DNA of 64,000 nucleotides from Pteria penguin (lineage: Eukaryota; Mollusca; Bivalvia; Pterioida; Pteriidae). Below the pieces are notes generated by a model, which had not been told where the DNA came from, searched no databases, and saw nothing but the letters and a program-made list of their open reading frames with translations. The stretch is from contig CM068587.1 of assembly GCA_035048485.1 (NCBI GenBank), positions 28,910,534-28,974,533 on the forward strand, in the 5' to 3' direction. Shown here one piece after another: positions 23,061 through 34,480 of the stretch (positions within the stretch are counted from its first letter, which is position 1; each line of letters opens with the position of its first letter). A program made the position numbers and the translations under genes.

Positions 23061-24519
23061 TGTTATTTGTATGTTACAATTCCAAATCTGAATTTTAGAC
23101 TACATTTGTGGATGCAAGAGATAATGTAATGTTGGCTAGATGAGGCTTCAACACCCCAACAACAACATTGACAGAAAAACTTTAAATGATAGTAACGATA
23201 GACAGCAAATTCTTTCAAACATTATGTGTTAAAGAACTATGGACTTAAAATCAGCCAGTGCTCATTTACAAAGACAATTTGTTTTTGGTTTGGAGACCAA
23301 AAGATAGGCAAAAATCTTAATGATTCTGTAAAATATGTTGCAATGTAGAGGGTAAAATTCACACTGGTAACTGAAATCTACCTGTCAGTGTGGGCAACCA
23401 AAAATCATGTACATGATCGCCCACATGGTGAGTTACAAAATCTGGGCAGAGGTTATGGCTCAGGGTTTAGTACCATCTGTATCAAAGGGTTGTATCCCAG
23501 AAACAGGCAAATTTTTTTGTTGTTGTTGGTATTTCTTCTGTGTTTTGATCTTTCTTTGTGATTCCGATCTCTTTTACATCTTTATTTTCTTACTTTCATT
23601 TCTGTGTTCACATTTAATAAAAAACAAGGTAAGTAAACAACAAAGTTATAACTCGTGTAAAAATGTAGTGCTACATAAATGGGATTCCAAATCCATTAAA
23701 AAGAAAGCAACAGGGGGAAACCAGGAATTCAGAGAAAGAGAAAAATAATCAGACTGAAAATGAGTCAGTGAGCAAGAATGATGTGTATTGTGAGGTTGAG
23801 TCAGCGAATGAGTCATTGAATGAGAATGCAAGACAGAGTGAAAATGAGGGTAATATTGTATTGGATGAATCAGAGAGCGAAGTGTTTGGAAGATTGTTGG
23901 AAACAGATATTGAAAGAATTTGAAATTAAATGAAAAGAATAATAAAGAAATGAAGTAAATTCTTAGATTTTTATCATTATTATTAATGTTATTATTTTTA
24001 TTTTTTGTTTTTGCATGTGAGCCTCTGAAATTTCATGTGGGCTGCAGAATTTTCTTAATTAGGGGCCCACAAGGCTCCTTAAGTATTGCAACAAAGACCC
24101 TGGCAGTATGTAGTAAAATGGTAAAAATGTGCAGCACATTTTGCCCATGGCAATGGATGTCAAATACATCGTTCGCCCATTGTAGATTTATAGAATGATA
24201 ATTCCCTCCCCAGTTGGCTGGTTAATTTGACCCCAGAAATCCATTTTGGCCATACTTTAGGTTGAAAGCTTAATCCCCTTTTACTGATTGAAAAGTGGAC
24301 AAAATTACTCATGGAATGCTGAACTCCTCTATCCAAATCCTTCTAGATCTGCCTATGTAGTTCTTCACATTCCAGTATTACTTCTAGATCTAGATAGAGG
24401 AAAGCTGGGCAAGATTGATCTTGAGTTTTGGCCTACTGATCCAGAATACTGGTAAATGGGATTCCTCCTCACATGAACACCAATGTGTAAGTAAAGTTTG
24501 AAAACAATCACACAAATAA
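23061..24519. other. Spacer of the long inverted repeat
   Basis: About 1.45 kb lies between the two arms. The only coding-like content is the acidic open frame at 23669-23923. The remainder is AT-rich, without a recognised repeat or domain. Confidence 0.6.
23669..23923 (+). pseudogene. Acidic open frame fragment in the inverted-repeat spacer
   Basis: Between a TAG at 23666 and a TGA at 23921 runs an 84-codon frame without ATG at its start. It is rich in Asn, Glu and Ser, with phrases such as NGIPNPLKRKQQGE, ENESVSKNDVYCEVE and ESESEVFGRLLETDIERI. Codon content looks protein-like and unlike the surrounding AT-rich DNA, so it may be the carboxy-terminal tail of a lost transposon or host protein. 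I recognise no family. A 'acaag|gtaagt' donor-like site lies just upstream at 23630. Confidence 0.3.
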
Positions 24520-25290
24520 AATATGTCTGTATTGGTATCACAAGGGAAATAACAAATGTAAGCCAAAAGTGACCTTGACTTTTGATCTCCCGACTCTAAT
24601 AGATTTCTTCCTCCCATCATAACTAACTATGTTTGAATTGTGAAAGTGATTCAAAAAATTGTAGCCTACATGTACTGTTCAAATGATGATAAAATAGATG
24701 TATGCAGTATCACCAATACATGAATGGCTACTTTACTATATCCCTATCAACACTGTTGCAAAGGAATAATAACGAAAAATTGAATTTAACCATTTACCGA
24801 GTTCAGTTTGATGTAACATTTATTCTTGTATTGCCTTCGTTCATACTGCTGGAGACAGGAATCTTCTTTTCTTATGAATTATACACAAACTATGTTTTAC
24901 ATTCAAAATTCTAAATTAGCATTCAAAAGGCATGCTATTTAAAATTAAGAATATGAATGCAAAATTTAAATAAAGGCTACCCGGTTTAGCAATAAATGAG
25001 GAGTCAAAACAGAGAATGTACATATAGTTGTGTTGTGAGAACTTGTGCATTTGCACAACTATTACTTACTGAAGTGATTAATCCTCACCTGGATTATTGT
25101 ATATGATACACATACATCAATAGAATGAAGTGATATGTTAATAAATCAGACACATAACCTATCTTGTGATAATCATTGTGTTGACCGATGTGTTGTTCCC
25201 TCTCATTTTGATTACTCTGCCTTGATTTGCATAAACTCCGGTGAAGAGTAGTATTGTGATACACTGTATTTATGTAATATGCAAAACAAA
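24520..25290. repeat. Right arm of a long inverted repeat
   Basis: This is the reverse-complement partner of 21985-23060. Matching begins at about 24520 ('ggaaataacaaatgtaagcc') and continues to about 25290 ('cactgtatttatgtaatatg'). The arm lacks the 310-bp segment present on the left. Confidence 0.75.
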
Positions 25291-25616
25291 AGAAGCTTCA
25301 AGTTTTGTGTAAAAAGACATCTTTTTAGAGTGAATGAATCTTAAACAGGAACTTTTAAAATGCATAACTGAAAAGGCATTACTTGAATGTATCTTACTTC
25401 AATTTCAACTAATGAGTGTGTTCCACAAAATCAGAGTAGCTTTATCTGAATACAGACTTGAGTTTGGTATGATTATGTAACTAGACATTTTTTCTCTGTA
25501 ATAGACCTATACAAATGTATGTCATGTAGCTAGGTTACCACTTTGATCTGTAGCATATGAATATGTATTCTATAAATGCATTTTTGACTTTCCAAAAAAG
25601 TTTGGGAAATGATATA

Positions 25617-26699
25617 CAGTGATACTCCGTTAATCCGGGCTCCACTTTCCGGACAAGAAATGCGGGAACGGATTTCCCAAATGATATTTTGATCTGATAA
25701 TCTGGAAATCTGTGTTCCTGATCCAGACAAGGAAATACGGGTACGGAATTCCAAAAGTACGTGAAATTTGCCCCAATAATCCGGACAAAATTTTGCTTTC
25801 TGGACGTAGCTGTAGCAAATAACTGCGGTTTAATTAATATACAAAACAACATTGCTTATCTCCTCTATGCGCTGATTGACTGTTTGTTTAACAGTTAAAC
25901 GATGCGTTTACCTGGTCACCTACCTATGGTATATCAATAACCTATCCAATTAAAAATTGACCGCTTGTGGTGTAGGCAAACATCATGTTAGCATTGATGA
26001 TTGCTTTTTAATGAGTCTGTACAAGCTCACGCCAGAAATGAAGATTACTGTTACTGTTGAATGATAGTAAATAAAAGTAAATTGCAGACTTCGCAGCTTA
26101 CATTGTTAATTAAATATTAGGGATTTAAATTGTAATAAAACTTTAGGTAGCGTCACTTTTCTATCACATATCGATCATTGATAACGTATCCTTACTTAGT
26201 GCTGATCAGTGCTTATTACATTATTTAGTAGAGAAGTTTTAACTTTTAGTTGTTCTTCTGTTTTTAAGTTATAAAAAAATTGAATATTTAAAACATGAAC
26301 ATTGTATTAATTTATCTGGACATAAATTCTTTTCAAACAAATTTGTATGACACAACAGGACGTTAGATAAACACTTCGATCACGATAGAAGTGAAATTAA
26401 TTAGTCAAGCTCGAGGTATATACAAAGGTGAGTTGAAAAATCATGCAGGTTTCAGAAGTTTGCTTGCAATTAATATACAATTTACTAAAGATGTATATAT
26501 GATTCTTCGTATAAAAATTAAACACATATAAGGATTATTACTTGTGTTTTATCGTGTACTGTATACACCCTTCTTTCATCAAGAAATAAGATTCTTCAAC
26601 ATGTAATGTACTGGTACTATGGTCCAGTAATCCGTAAAATCTGTTTATCCGGATATATCGGCCGGGAACAAATGTGTCCGGATAAACGGAGCATCACTG
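25617..26699. mobile_element. Tigger-type non-autonomous element of about 1.08 kb
   Basis: The left terminus 'cagtgatactccgttaatcc' and right terminus 'ggataaacggagcatcactg' are inverted with a few mismatches, and TA lies outside both (25615-25616 and 26700-26701). Subterminal 'tccgg' motifs recur near both ends. No transposase can be read inside. Termini of the form CAGTG-CTCCGTTTATCCGG with TA duplication are known for Tigger elements. Confidence 0.82.
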
Positions 26700-27170
26700 T
26701 AGCTGCTGTGGTGTGCATCTGATTGTCTATCTGTCTGCCCATCTGCCTGTCTGAGCTGATATCTCCAAAACAGGGTATCAGAATTTGACAATCATCACTC
26801 AGTATATTCTGACAAAAGTTACTTAGGGTAATTTTTAGCTTGCAGGGACGAATGTCTGGAGAGTTATTTTCATACCCTCGCCATTCTAGGTCATAACTTA
26901 TGAACATTAAGAGATAGGGCTTACATATTTCATGTGTGTATTCCTTGTGACAAGACCTTTCATTATGTATCGAAATATTTTTACTTTTTCCTTGACCTTG
27001 AAGATTGACCTACTTACATAAAAGCTTTTGCTATTTAGATTTGGTTTGCCACCAGCGAGCTCTGTTGAAATACATGTACAAAAATTTTGCACTTTCAGAC
27101 ATAGATAAATAGGGTCATTTCTGAAAGGTCAAGGTCACTCAGCAACTAGAACATAAAATACCAAACAAAA
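26700..27170. repeat. TGACC-type interspersed repeat
   Basis: A 'ctgtctgcccatctgcc' tract, a 'ttacatatttcatgtgtgta' block, 'ccttgaccttgaagattgacc' and 'aaggtcaaggtcact' occur in the order seen in the family at 6745. Confidence 0.6.
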
Positions 27171-27299
27171 AGGCTAATACAGTGTACAGTTTTCACCAGC
27201 ATATGTTCATATTCAATATTAAAGACTCTTGCAGACCTAATTTTTATGCTTTCTGATAAATAATAAAAGGATCCTATCTGATAGAGTCATCCTTTTGTT

Positions 27300-28291
27300 A
27301 GTCCCCTACCGGCATGGCCGAAGGGGACTATAGGTTTGCACTACGTCTGTCTATCTGTCAGTCCGTCGGTCCGTCAGTCACACACGTTTTCCGGACTTTT
27401 TTCCTAAACGATGTAGATATTCATCCAATTTTTGGTGTATGAGTCTACCACTATGAGGTACAGATCAAGTTCGAGTTCCGTTTCGGTCCACTGATTTTTG
27501 ACGGAATTACAGCCCTTGGAATTAGAAAATTTCTTTAAAATGGCAGTTTTCCGGACTTTTTTTCTAAACGCCTGTAGATATTCATCTAATTTTTGGTGTG
27601 TGAGTCTACTACCATGAGTTACAGGTCAAGTTTGAGTTTCGTTTCGGTCCATTGATTTTTAACGGAATTACGGCCCTTGGAATTAGAAAATTTCTTTAAA
27701 ATGGCAGTTTTCCGGACTTTTTTTCTAACGCCTGTAGATATTCATCCAATTTTTGGTGTGTGAGTCTACCACCATGAGTTACAGATCAAGTTCGAGTTCC
27801 GTTTCGGTCCACTGATTTTAGACGGAATTACGGTCCTTGGAATTAGAAAATTTCTTAAAAATGGCAGTTTTCCAGACTTTTTCTAAACGCTTGTAGATAT
27901 TCATCCAATTTTTGGTGTGTGAGTCTACCACCATGAGTTACAGATCAAGTTCGAGTTCCGTTTCCGTCCACTGATTTTTGACGGAATTATGGCCCTTGGA
28001 ATTAGAAAATTTCTTTAAAATGGCAGTTTTCTGGACTTTTTTCTAAACACCTGTAGATATTTATCCAATTTTTGGTGTGTGAGTATACCACCATGAGGTG
28101 CAAATCAATTTTGAGTTTCGTTACGGTCCACTGATTTTTGTGGAATTACGGCCCTTGGAATAAGAAAATTTCTTTAAAAGTTGTGATCAAATACTTAACT
28201 TGCTGGCAGCCTGAAAGACAGTATGTTGTGTGTGTATGTGTGTGTGTGTGTGTTTTGGGGGTCTTAGTTTTCCATTTGCCGGTAGGGGACT
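27300..28291. mobile_element. Pearl-like element: terminal inverted repeats and five core units of about 160 bp
   Basis: 'agtcccctaccggca' at 27300 and 'tgccggtaggggact' ending at 28291 are exact inverted repeats. Just inside the left end 'gtcccct..aggggac' also forms a short hairpin, followed by a TCTGTC tract. Five tandem units then start with 'ttttccggacttttt' near 27389, 27549, 27710, 27870 and 28029. Bivalve pearl elements (described from oysters) have this layout of short flanks and tandem cores of about 160 bp. They have been linked to Helitron-like replication, but that is inference here. Confidence 0.8.
28218..28257. repeat. Short (GT)n microsatellite
   Basis: An imperfect GT run lies near the right end of the pearl-like element. 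Confidence 0.85.
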
Positions 28292-28479
28292 TAGTATTGC
28301 CTAAGCAATACTTTCAGAATGCTTGTTATTATAAAGATGCAGTTAGGGGTCATCCATCATTTTACGGATTTCCTTAATATTCCTTAATATTTCTGTGATG
28401 TACATATATTCATGTAGAAACATGTCAGCTTCTTATGAAATATCAGCCATATAGTATTTTTAAAACTTTAATATAATAG

Positions 28480-28857
28480 TTATCAGACAAAGTAGGTGGC
28501 AGAGAAGATATGGTAGTACAAAGCCGAGAAGAAGAATAAGTAAGAAATTAAGTAAGAAGAGAGGTAGGAGACCTAGAGGGAGAAGGGGCAGAAGGCCTAC
28601 CAGGAGAGGCAGGAAACTGAGAAGAAAGAGAGGTAGAAGACTGAGGAGGAAGAGAGGCAGGAGACTGAGGAGGAGAAGAGGCAAAAGATTAAGGAGGAGG
28701 AGAGGCAGAAGACTGAAAAAGAAGAGGAGGAGAGGCAGAAGACTGAAGAGGAGGAGAGGCAGGAGACTTAAGAGGAGGAGAAGTAGAAAACTGAGAGGTA
28801 GAAGATTGAGGAGAAGGAGAGGCAGAAGACTTAAGAGGAGGAAAGTCAGAAAACAAG
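28480..28857 (+). CDS. Arg/Lys-Gly-rich exon R1 (126 codons, phase 1/1)
   Basis: An acceptor 'ttaatataatag' ends at 28479 and a donor 'caag|gtaggt' begins at 28858. Read in phase 1 the exon has no stop and starts (x)TT ATC AGA CAA .. TGG CAG AGA AGA TAT GGT. This parallels the start of the large exon at 44957 (TT CAC AGA CGA .. TGG CAG AGA AGA TAT GGT). The rest is an eight-residue repeat of the type RGRRLRRR, with Arg encoded by AGA/AGG only. The product is extremely basic and disordered and would bind polyanions. I cannot name it. An alternative acceptor ('gttatcag' ending at 28486) changes the phase and is less consistent with the donor phases. Confidence 0.75.
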
Positions 28858-28869
28858 GTAGGTGTAATA

Positions 28870-29600
28870 TTTGCTCACCTGAACTGAAGACTCAATTGAG
28901 CTATTGTCATAGTGCAGGGTCCAGAGTACACTTTTCAGATCTTCTTCTCACTTCTCTAGAACCACTGAATGGATTTTAATCAAACTCAATAGGGATAATG
29001 TACTCCAAGTCCCCTTCAAGTATTGTCAATTTTGGGCCAAATCCATCAAGAGGGAGTATCCAGGGCAGGGAGTCACAGGCCCCAGAGGATACCTTTCTTT
29101 GACCAATTTCTTCTATAAATTGGATTTATAAATCGACAAACAAAATGCATCAGAGTGAGCTAGAAGGGTGTCTTAACAAGTGTTTATTTGAGTTCCATTG
29201 CAAAATCAGATCTTTGACGTCTTTGAACTTTGTCCTTTTTGCTTATTTTCAGATATTTTCTTAGATTTTTGGGGGGTGATTTTATCCTGTGACAGACTTT
29301 TTCTTCAGACTGCTTGCATAAATAGAAAAACTGAATGCAACTGAGTAATCAGGACGGGTGTCTTTTAAAAGATGTATTATTGTTCTCATTTCCAATTTGA
29401 AATCAAATTTTTCACACTCTTTTGGCTTCCTTCCGGACTTCGTCATTTTCACACATTTTAGTATCATTTTCTTGATTCATTTAATTAAGGAGAACAAAAG
29501 ATATGTGTGCCAATTTTTATTAATAGATATCTATTTAAAAACTTCCTTTAAAGTGTCATATCGAATTGAGTTTTCAGGATTTTTGAATGATTTTTAGACA
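28870..29600. repeat. Interspersed repeat of the 955-2340 family
   Basis: A 'gctcacctgaactgaagac' head is followed by 'ttctctagaaccactgaatgg', 'gtactccaagtcc', 'gaatgcatcagagtga' and 'ttttcttgattcattta'-type blocks seen in the copies at 41740 and 53180. Beyond 29600 there is ordinary AT-rich sequence to 29893. Confidence 0.6.
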
Positions 29601-29893
29601 AGTCTATTTTAAGGAAATGGCCTTCTAGTGTCATGCTGTTCAGTTGGAATGGTCACCTGATAATATCAAACTTAAGATCTTTGTAGAAATGTGGTACAGA
29701 AATACCCTTCAAAGTTTTGTTATCCAAAAGCTGTTGTAAACACTTTGTGATTATGGAAATTAGAAATACAAAGAGTAAATATTAATGTACAGACACATAC
29801 ACATATTTTCAATTAAATTTCATGGAAATTTTAACAAAATATTCATGCACATACTTTTCGTACATTTCATAAGGCGTTTATTTATGTGATTTA

Positions 29894-30084
29894 CAATAGA
29901 AAATATTCCGGTTTTGATAAATGACGACTTTTTGTCCGAGCAAATACCTTTTGGCGTTGTTTTTCATAGTGACGTTATAATGAATCTATGTCATGCGTTA
30001 TGACTTCACTATGGAAAACAACGCCAAAATGTATTAGCTCTGACAAAAAGACAGCAATTATCAAAACCGGAATATGGTCTATTG
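29894..30084. mobile_element. MITE-like inverted-repeat element, copy 1 (191 bp)
   Basis: The ends 'attccggttttgat' and 'atcaaaaccggaat' are exact inverse copies. The inversion continues inward through 'ctttttgtc..gagc', 'ttttggcgttgtttt' and 'catagtgacgt', so most of the element forms one hairpin. The same family is found at 38624-38814. Confidence 0.8.
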
Positions 30085-30179
30085 GGAAATCCCAATACAG
30101 TATCTGATTTGAGTTGTGCTATGGAATTTTTTTAAAAGAAAAACATTAAATAAAAGTATCTCATATTGTCTGGTTTTTA

Positions 30180-31480
30180 GCTCACCAGAACCAAAGGTTC
30201 ATGTGAGCTTATGCTATCACTTAGCATTTGTCTTCTGTTGTTGCTGTCAGCATTAACATTTTTTAGAAATCTTCTCCACTGAAACTGCTAATCAGATTTG
30301 AACCAAGTTTGATCAAAATCATCCTTATAGTGTGTACTTTCAAAATTATGTCCACTATTACTGCCGACCAAAAAACGTAGCCTGAATCATGGCTAAAAAT
30401 AAAACATGGGTGCTAGCTGCAGTTTTGGGCTTATATCTCAAATACAGTTAAAGATAGTCAAAAATGAAGACAGCCTTCCTGTTAAGCATCGAAAACTCTA
30501 CAAAAGCGTCCATAGAGCTGAAGTAGCATGAGAACTCCTTATAGGAGTCATTGCCTTTAAATTGTCATATTTGATGTTTTTTGCTCTTTTTAGTTAATAT
30601 TGAAAACTACAGTAGTCAGAGAAAAGCTTTTCATTGATGAAATGATAATCTTATGTAGGTCTACAAAAGTCTTCTTGGGTGGAAATGGTACAGTGACCCC
30701 CTTATATCAGTTATGGCCCCTGAAATGTCAATTTTTGATATTAATGTAAAGATCTTTGAAAACTCTTCTTTTCTAGAACTGTTAATCAAATTTGAACTAA
30801 ACTTGTTCAAAATCCGTCCTATAGTGTGTTCTTTCAAAATTGTGTCCACTATTACCACTGACAGGGCCACCATGGCTAAAAATAGAACATGGGGGTCAGC
30901 TGCAGTTTTTGGCTCATATATTACAGATAAAAGAAAATGAAGGCAACCTACCTCCTTGACATCAAAAACTGTACAAAAGTGTACATAGAGTCAGAGTACT
31001 ATGACAACTCCTTATAGGAGTTGTTGCGCTTTAAAAATCAAATTTGATATTTTTTGCTCTTTTTGGTTAATATATTGAAATTCGTAATAGTTAGAAAAAA
31101 ACTTTCAATTGATGAAATGATAAGTTTATGAAGGTCTACTGAAGTCTTCTTGGATAGAAGTGGTAGGGTGACCTCTTATATCAGTTATAATTGCACTTCA
31201 GTACCATCAAGGCACATAAGTGGACTTAGATTTTATTTTGCCATTTATAAACCTAACCATAAACGCAACTCCAAAACCAATTTAAATGAATTTTTTCACA
31301 AAGTAACTAAGCCGTATGAAAATTTGTATGAAAAAAAAAATGATAATGCTTGCTGATACCATCAAAGAAAGATAATTGATCAAAGACTTTATGTTGATAC
31401 ATGTTTTTATACAATTATAAACGTGATGTCCTTAAGCACATGTCATGTGAGCAGTTCAGGCTCCTGGGGGCCTCTAGTTG
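30180..31480. repeat. Interspersed repeat with a two-fold tandem unit of about 440 bp
   Basis: Two units (about 30261-30715 and 30765-31195) share 'atcaaatttgaac', 'cctatagtgtgt', 'gtccactattac', 'catggctaaaaata', 'gctgcagtttt', 'caactccttataggagt' and 'attgatgaaatgata' phrases. The block is opened by a palindromic 'agctcaccagaacc..ggttcatgtgagct' and closes with 'ggctcctgggggcctctag'. No coding potential. Confidence 0.7.
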
Positions 31481-31930
31481 GACTTTAAATCATCATTTAA
31501 GTTTTGGTTATTTCTTTCTTCCTTCTTTGTATTATTGTAGTATTTATCGTCAAAATGTCATAATAAACTAGTTGTGTTACGATTCATCGCTGATATTGGC
31601 AACATCATTGCTAATGCCCTCTGACGTCAATTAATTAATAACGAGTTTCAAAAGTTGATTCTAATGGGAAATATATGCAGACAAGTTGTGTAGAAGAAAT
31701 TAATCCTCACTGAAATATGTTTCATTTTTAAAATGGCAACACTGTCACTGACATACAAACTTTGAGACTTCCCAGTCACTAACTACAATGTATGCCCCTA
31801 ATTAACTCTTTGTTTTAACGTTTTCTGTTATCAAGTTAGGGCTATAAGACGACCTTGACCATGACCTTAGACCTTTCAAAATTTGCCCTATTTGGACTTT
31901 GTTGCTGCTGGGGGCACTCGTGTTTCACAT
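31481..31930. other. Unstructured DNA with a TGACC-repeat fragment
   Basis: 31481-31800 shows nothing I recognise. 31800-31930 carries 'gaccttgaccatgacctta' and 'gggggcactcgtgtttcaca', the end of a TGACC-type repeat. Confidence 0.5.
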
Positions 31931-34012
31931 GGGTTTCAATATCTTTGTCTTCGTTTTTGAGAAATTTATAATTTTAGGGGGTGGGGTGGGGTGACCATAT
32001 GTCCTAGGTCATGTTTTCCGGACTTTTTTTGCCGTCTTTCAAGATATTGAGTTGAAATTTGGTATATAGCTTTATTTCAAGCTGCGTCAGTACCAGTTTG
32101 AGTTTTGTTACGATTAATCACTTTTGACGGATTTATGGCCCTTGGACTTTTAAATTTCAAGATTTTTTCAGAAATTCATTAAAAATCTATTTTTTGTCAA
32201 AACATTATGTAATTTATCATGAAACAAGTAAAATGTACCAACTATCACATATATTACAAGTTTTAATATCTTTTTACCTCATTTTTGAGAAATTTATAAT
32301 TTTAGGAGGGGGGGGTTGACCATCTGTCCAAGGTCATGTTTTCCGGACTTTTATTGCCATCTTTCAAGATATTGAATTGAAATTTGGTATATTGCTTTAT
32401 ATCAAGCGGCGTCAGTACCAGTTCAAGTTTTGTTACGATTGATCACTTTTGACCAGTGTGTGAAACTGGGATTATTGATGGGATAGCCCCATTAAAGTTG
32501 GGATAGCCCAGATGTCATCTGTTAGGTATGATTGAACAAACAACATTACAAAATTCAAATATATTAAATTTAAATTAAATGTCGCAATGCTTTAGCAGCC
32601 TCAGATTGTGCAACGTTTTTCAAGTTCAATTTTGCCTTAGAGGCATCTGCATGCATAGATGAAGTTTCATGCTTTTTAATGGAATCTAGCCTAAAATTCG
32701 AACATCCAGTAAGCCAAACTTGGTTACCAGGATGTAAATCGCCCGATCGTTTATCCCAAAACTCTATACATATAGAGTTCGCCCATGTGATGTCACCCTA
32801 CTAGCATTAGTGGCCATGTTGGAGTACAACTTTCGGACTTTTTCCATGTAAACTGTATTAAATTTCTGAGAAATTAAACTATTTATCAGGGTAGATTTTG
32901 TGACTTCAGTCTTACTTAATCAGTAAATATAATCAATCAGTTGAAAATTTTCTGTAAAACATTTAGATATATACAGTGTGATAATTTCATAAAATTAAGT
33001 TAAATCCAGCAGTTTTATATGAGCATTGATGGATAAAGTCCAAGAGTTGTACTCCAATGAGGGAGATAACTCTAGCTAATTTGAGGAAAACAGGGTTGTA
33101 TGGGAACACTCTATAGTATAAGACATTTTTCTATTTTCAAATTTTAGCCAGTCACGTCCGATTTTACAATGCGATTTGAATTCACGCACTCTAACCTTTT
33201 TTCATACTTTTTTATTTTTTCTTCTTCCGTAGTCGTTTTACGTTTCGGTTTCATAGAGGGCCTTGCTCCATCAAAATATTTCAAAGGTAAAATTACCGCT
33301 ACTTGATACGATGTAAATTGTGCAATGTTATTCATACGCTTACCTTTATACTTGACACCGCACGCTTTGAAAAAACATTTGAGTGATACAGAACTCTGTC
33401 TCATTCAAGCGTTTTCGCGAAATATGCTGCGTCAAGTACAAAGACAAGCCTATGAAAGACATGGCATTGAAAAACGGGATAGCCCAGTAGGACGCGGTCA
33501 ATTTAATCTGGGATAGCCCGACGAGTTTTGGGGTAGTCACGGGCGCCGGACTACCGCTAATTTCACACACTGCTTTTGACGGATTTATGGCCCTTGGACT
33601 TACAAATTTCAAGATTTTGTTTTGAAAATCTATTAAAAATCTAATTTTTGTAAAAACATTATGAAATTTATCATGAAACAAGTAAAATGTACCAACTTTC
33701 ACATATTTTATTGATTTCTTTTTTACTTCATTATTGAGAAATTTATAATTTTAGGAGAGGGGGGAGTGTAGGGGGGGGGGGGGGGGCTTGTACTAAAAAA
33801 TTCCAAGTTTTTTACAGGTCAAGTTCCAAGATGGGTTGGATAGGACCATTTCTGCCCTTGGACTTATTCCTATGATAAAATGCTATGAAACACAATTAAC
33901 TTTAGTAAACGTCAGATGTTTTTCATGAAAATCATGCCAAATGCGAATTGAACCTGTCCGAATTAAGCGACGGGCAATTTATGCCACCCTAGGCGTTGCT
34001 CTTGTTTAGTTC
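31931..34012. mobile_element. Pearl-like element interrupted by a hAT insertion
   Basis: Units opening with 'ggtcatgttttccggactttt' (about 32010 and 32333) contain 'caagatattgaattgaaat' and 'cagtaccagttcaag' phrases. The tail ends at 34012 with 'agcgacgggcaatttatgcc' and 'ggcgttgctcttgttt'. It matches the element at 37133-38302. The head is truncated against the preceding repeat. A G16 run lies at 33771-33786. The insertion at 32454-33572 splits one unit. Confidence 0.7.
32454..33572. mobile_element. Non-autonomous hAT element, 1119 bp, 8-bp target duplication
   Basis: The termini 'cagtgtgtgaaa' and 'tttcacacactg' are a perfect 12-bp inverted repeat. 'cttttgac' is duplicated exactly on both sides (32446-32453 and 33573-33580). 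Uninterrupted copies of the host repeat (near 32124) read 'cacttttgacggattt' and so show the empty site. Subterminal 'gggatagccc' motifs occur twice near each end. An 86-codon minus-strand frame (33404-33144) with a Lys-rich PKRKTTTEEEKIKKYEKR phrase may be a transposase remnant. The 8-bp duplication is diagnostic of the hAT superfamily. Confidence 0.92.
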
Positions 34013-34045
34013 TATTGTCTTTCTTATCCTTGCTCAAACACATAA

Positions 34046-34318
34046 AGCTGGCATGGCCTAGTGGTATCACGCTCGTCTCCTGATCAGGAGGCCGGGGTTT
34101 GAGTCCTGCTCTGGTCATGCCAGTGTCCTGTCTTTAGAATGAGACAGTAAAAACCGAGGCCCCGTGTTGTGGTATGCATGGCACTTTAAAGATCCCTCAC
34201 TGCTTCAGTTGGGTCCGTTGCAAAGGTAAAAATTTGTGTTCTCTGCATCAGGCAGATGCCGTCACCATTTAAGTGAAGTATTTGTGGTGTGATGTAAAAC
34301 AATAATCAATCAATCAAT
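34046..34318 (+). mobile_element. tRNA-derived SINE with exact 13-bp target duplication
   Basis: The head 'gctggcatggcctagtggta' carries an A-box-like sequence, and 'ggtttgagtcc' is a B-box. The tail is (AATC)n. 'ctcaaacacataa' is duplicated at 34033-34045 and 34319-34331. It is the same family as 21627-21898 and the relic at 55520-55770. The exact duplication and near-complete boxes suggest a fairly recent insertion. Confidence 0.92.
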
Positions 34319-34480
34319 CTCAAACACATAACTTATTAACTTACCCTTAAAAATGGAGCTCAGCAAGTGTTATAACTGTCATAGGGACTTTTACTTTTTA
34401 GAAATATTGTTAAATCAATAAGAATTAAATGTATTAAAAAAATGCATATTCACTTGTAGTACTCTGTGTAGTATTTATCT

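Noticed and set aside
23407..23748. 113-codon plus-strand frame
   Set aside because: Hydrophobic T-rich translation without splice support, crossing low-complexity sequence. Not credible as a gene.
28460..28684. Leu-rich minus-strand open frame of 74 codons
   Set aside because: Antisense shadow of the Arg-rich exon R1.
33144..33404. 86-codon minus-strand frame inside the hAT element as a functional gene
   Set aside because: It lies inside a short non-autonomous element with no recognised catalytic or BED-finger motif. At most a transposase remnant.
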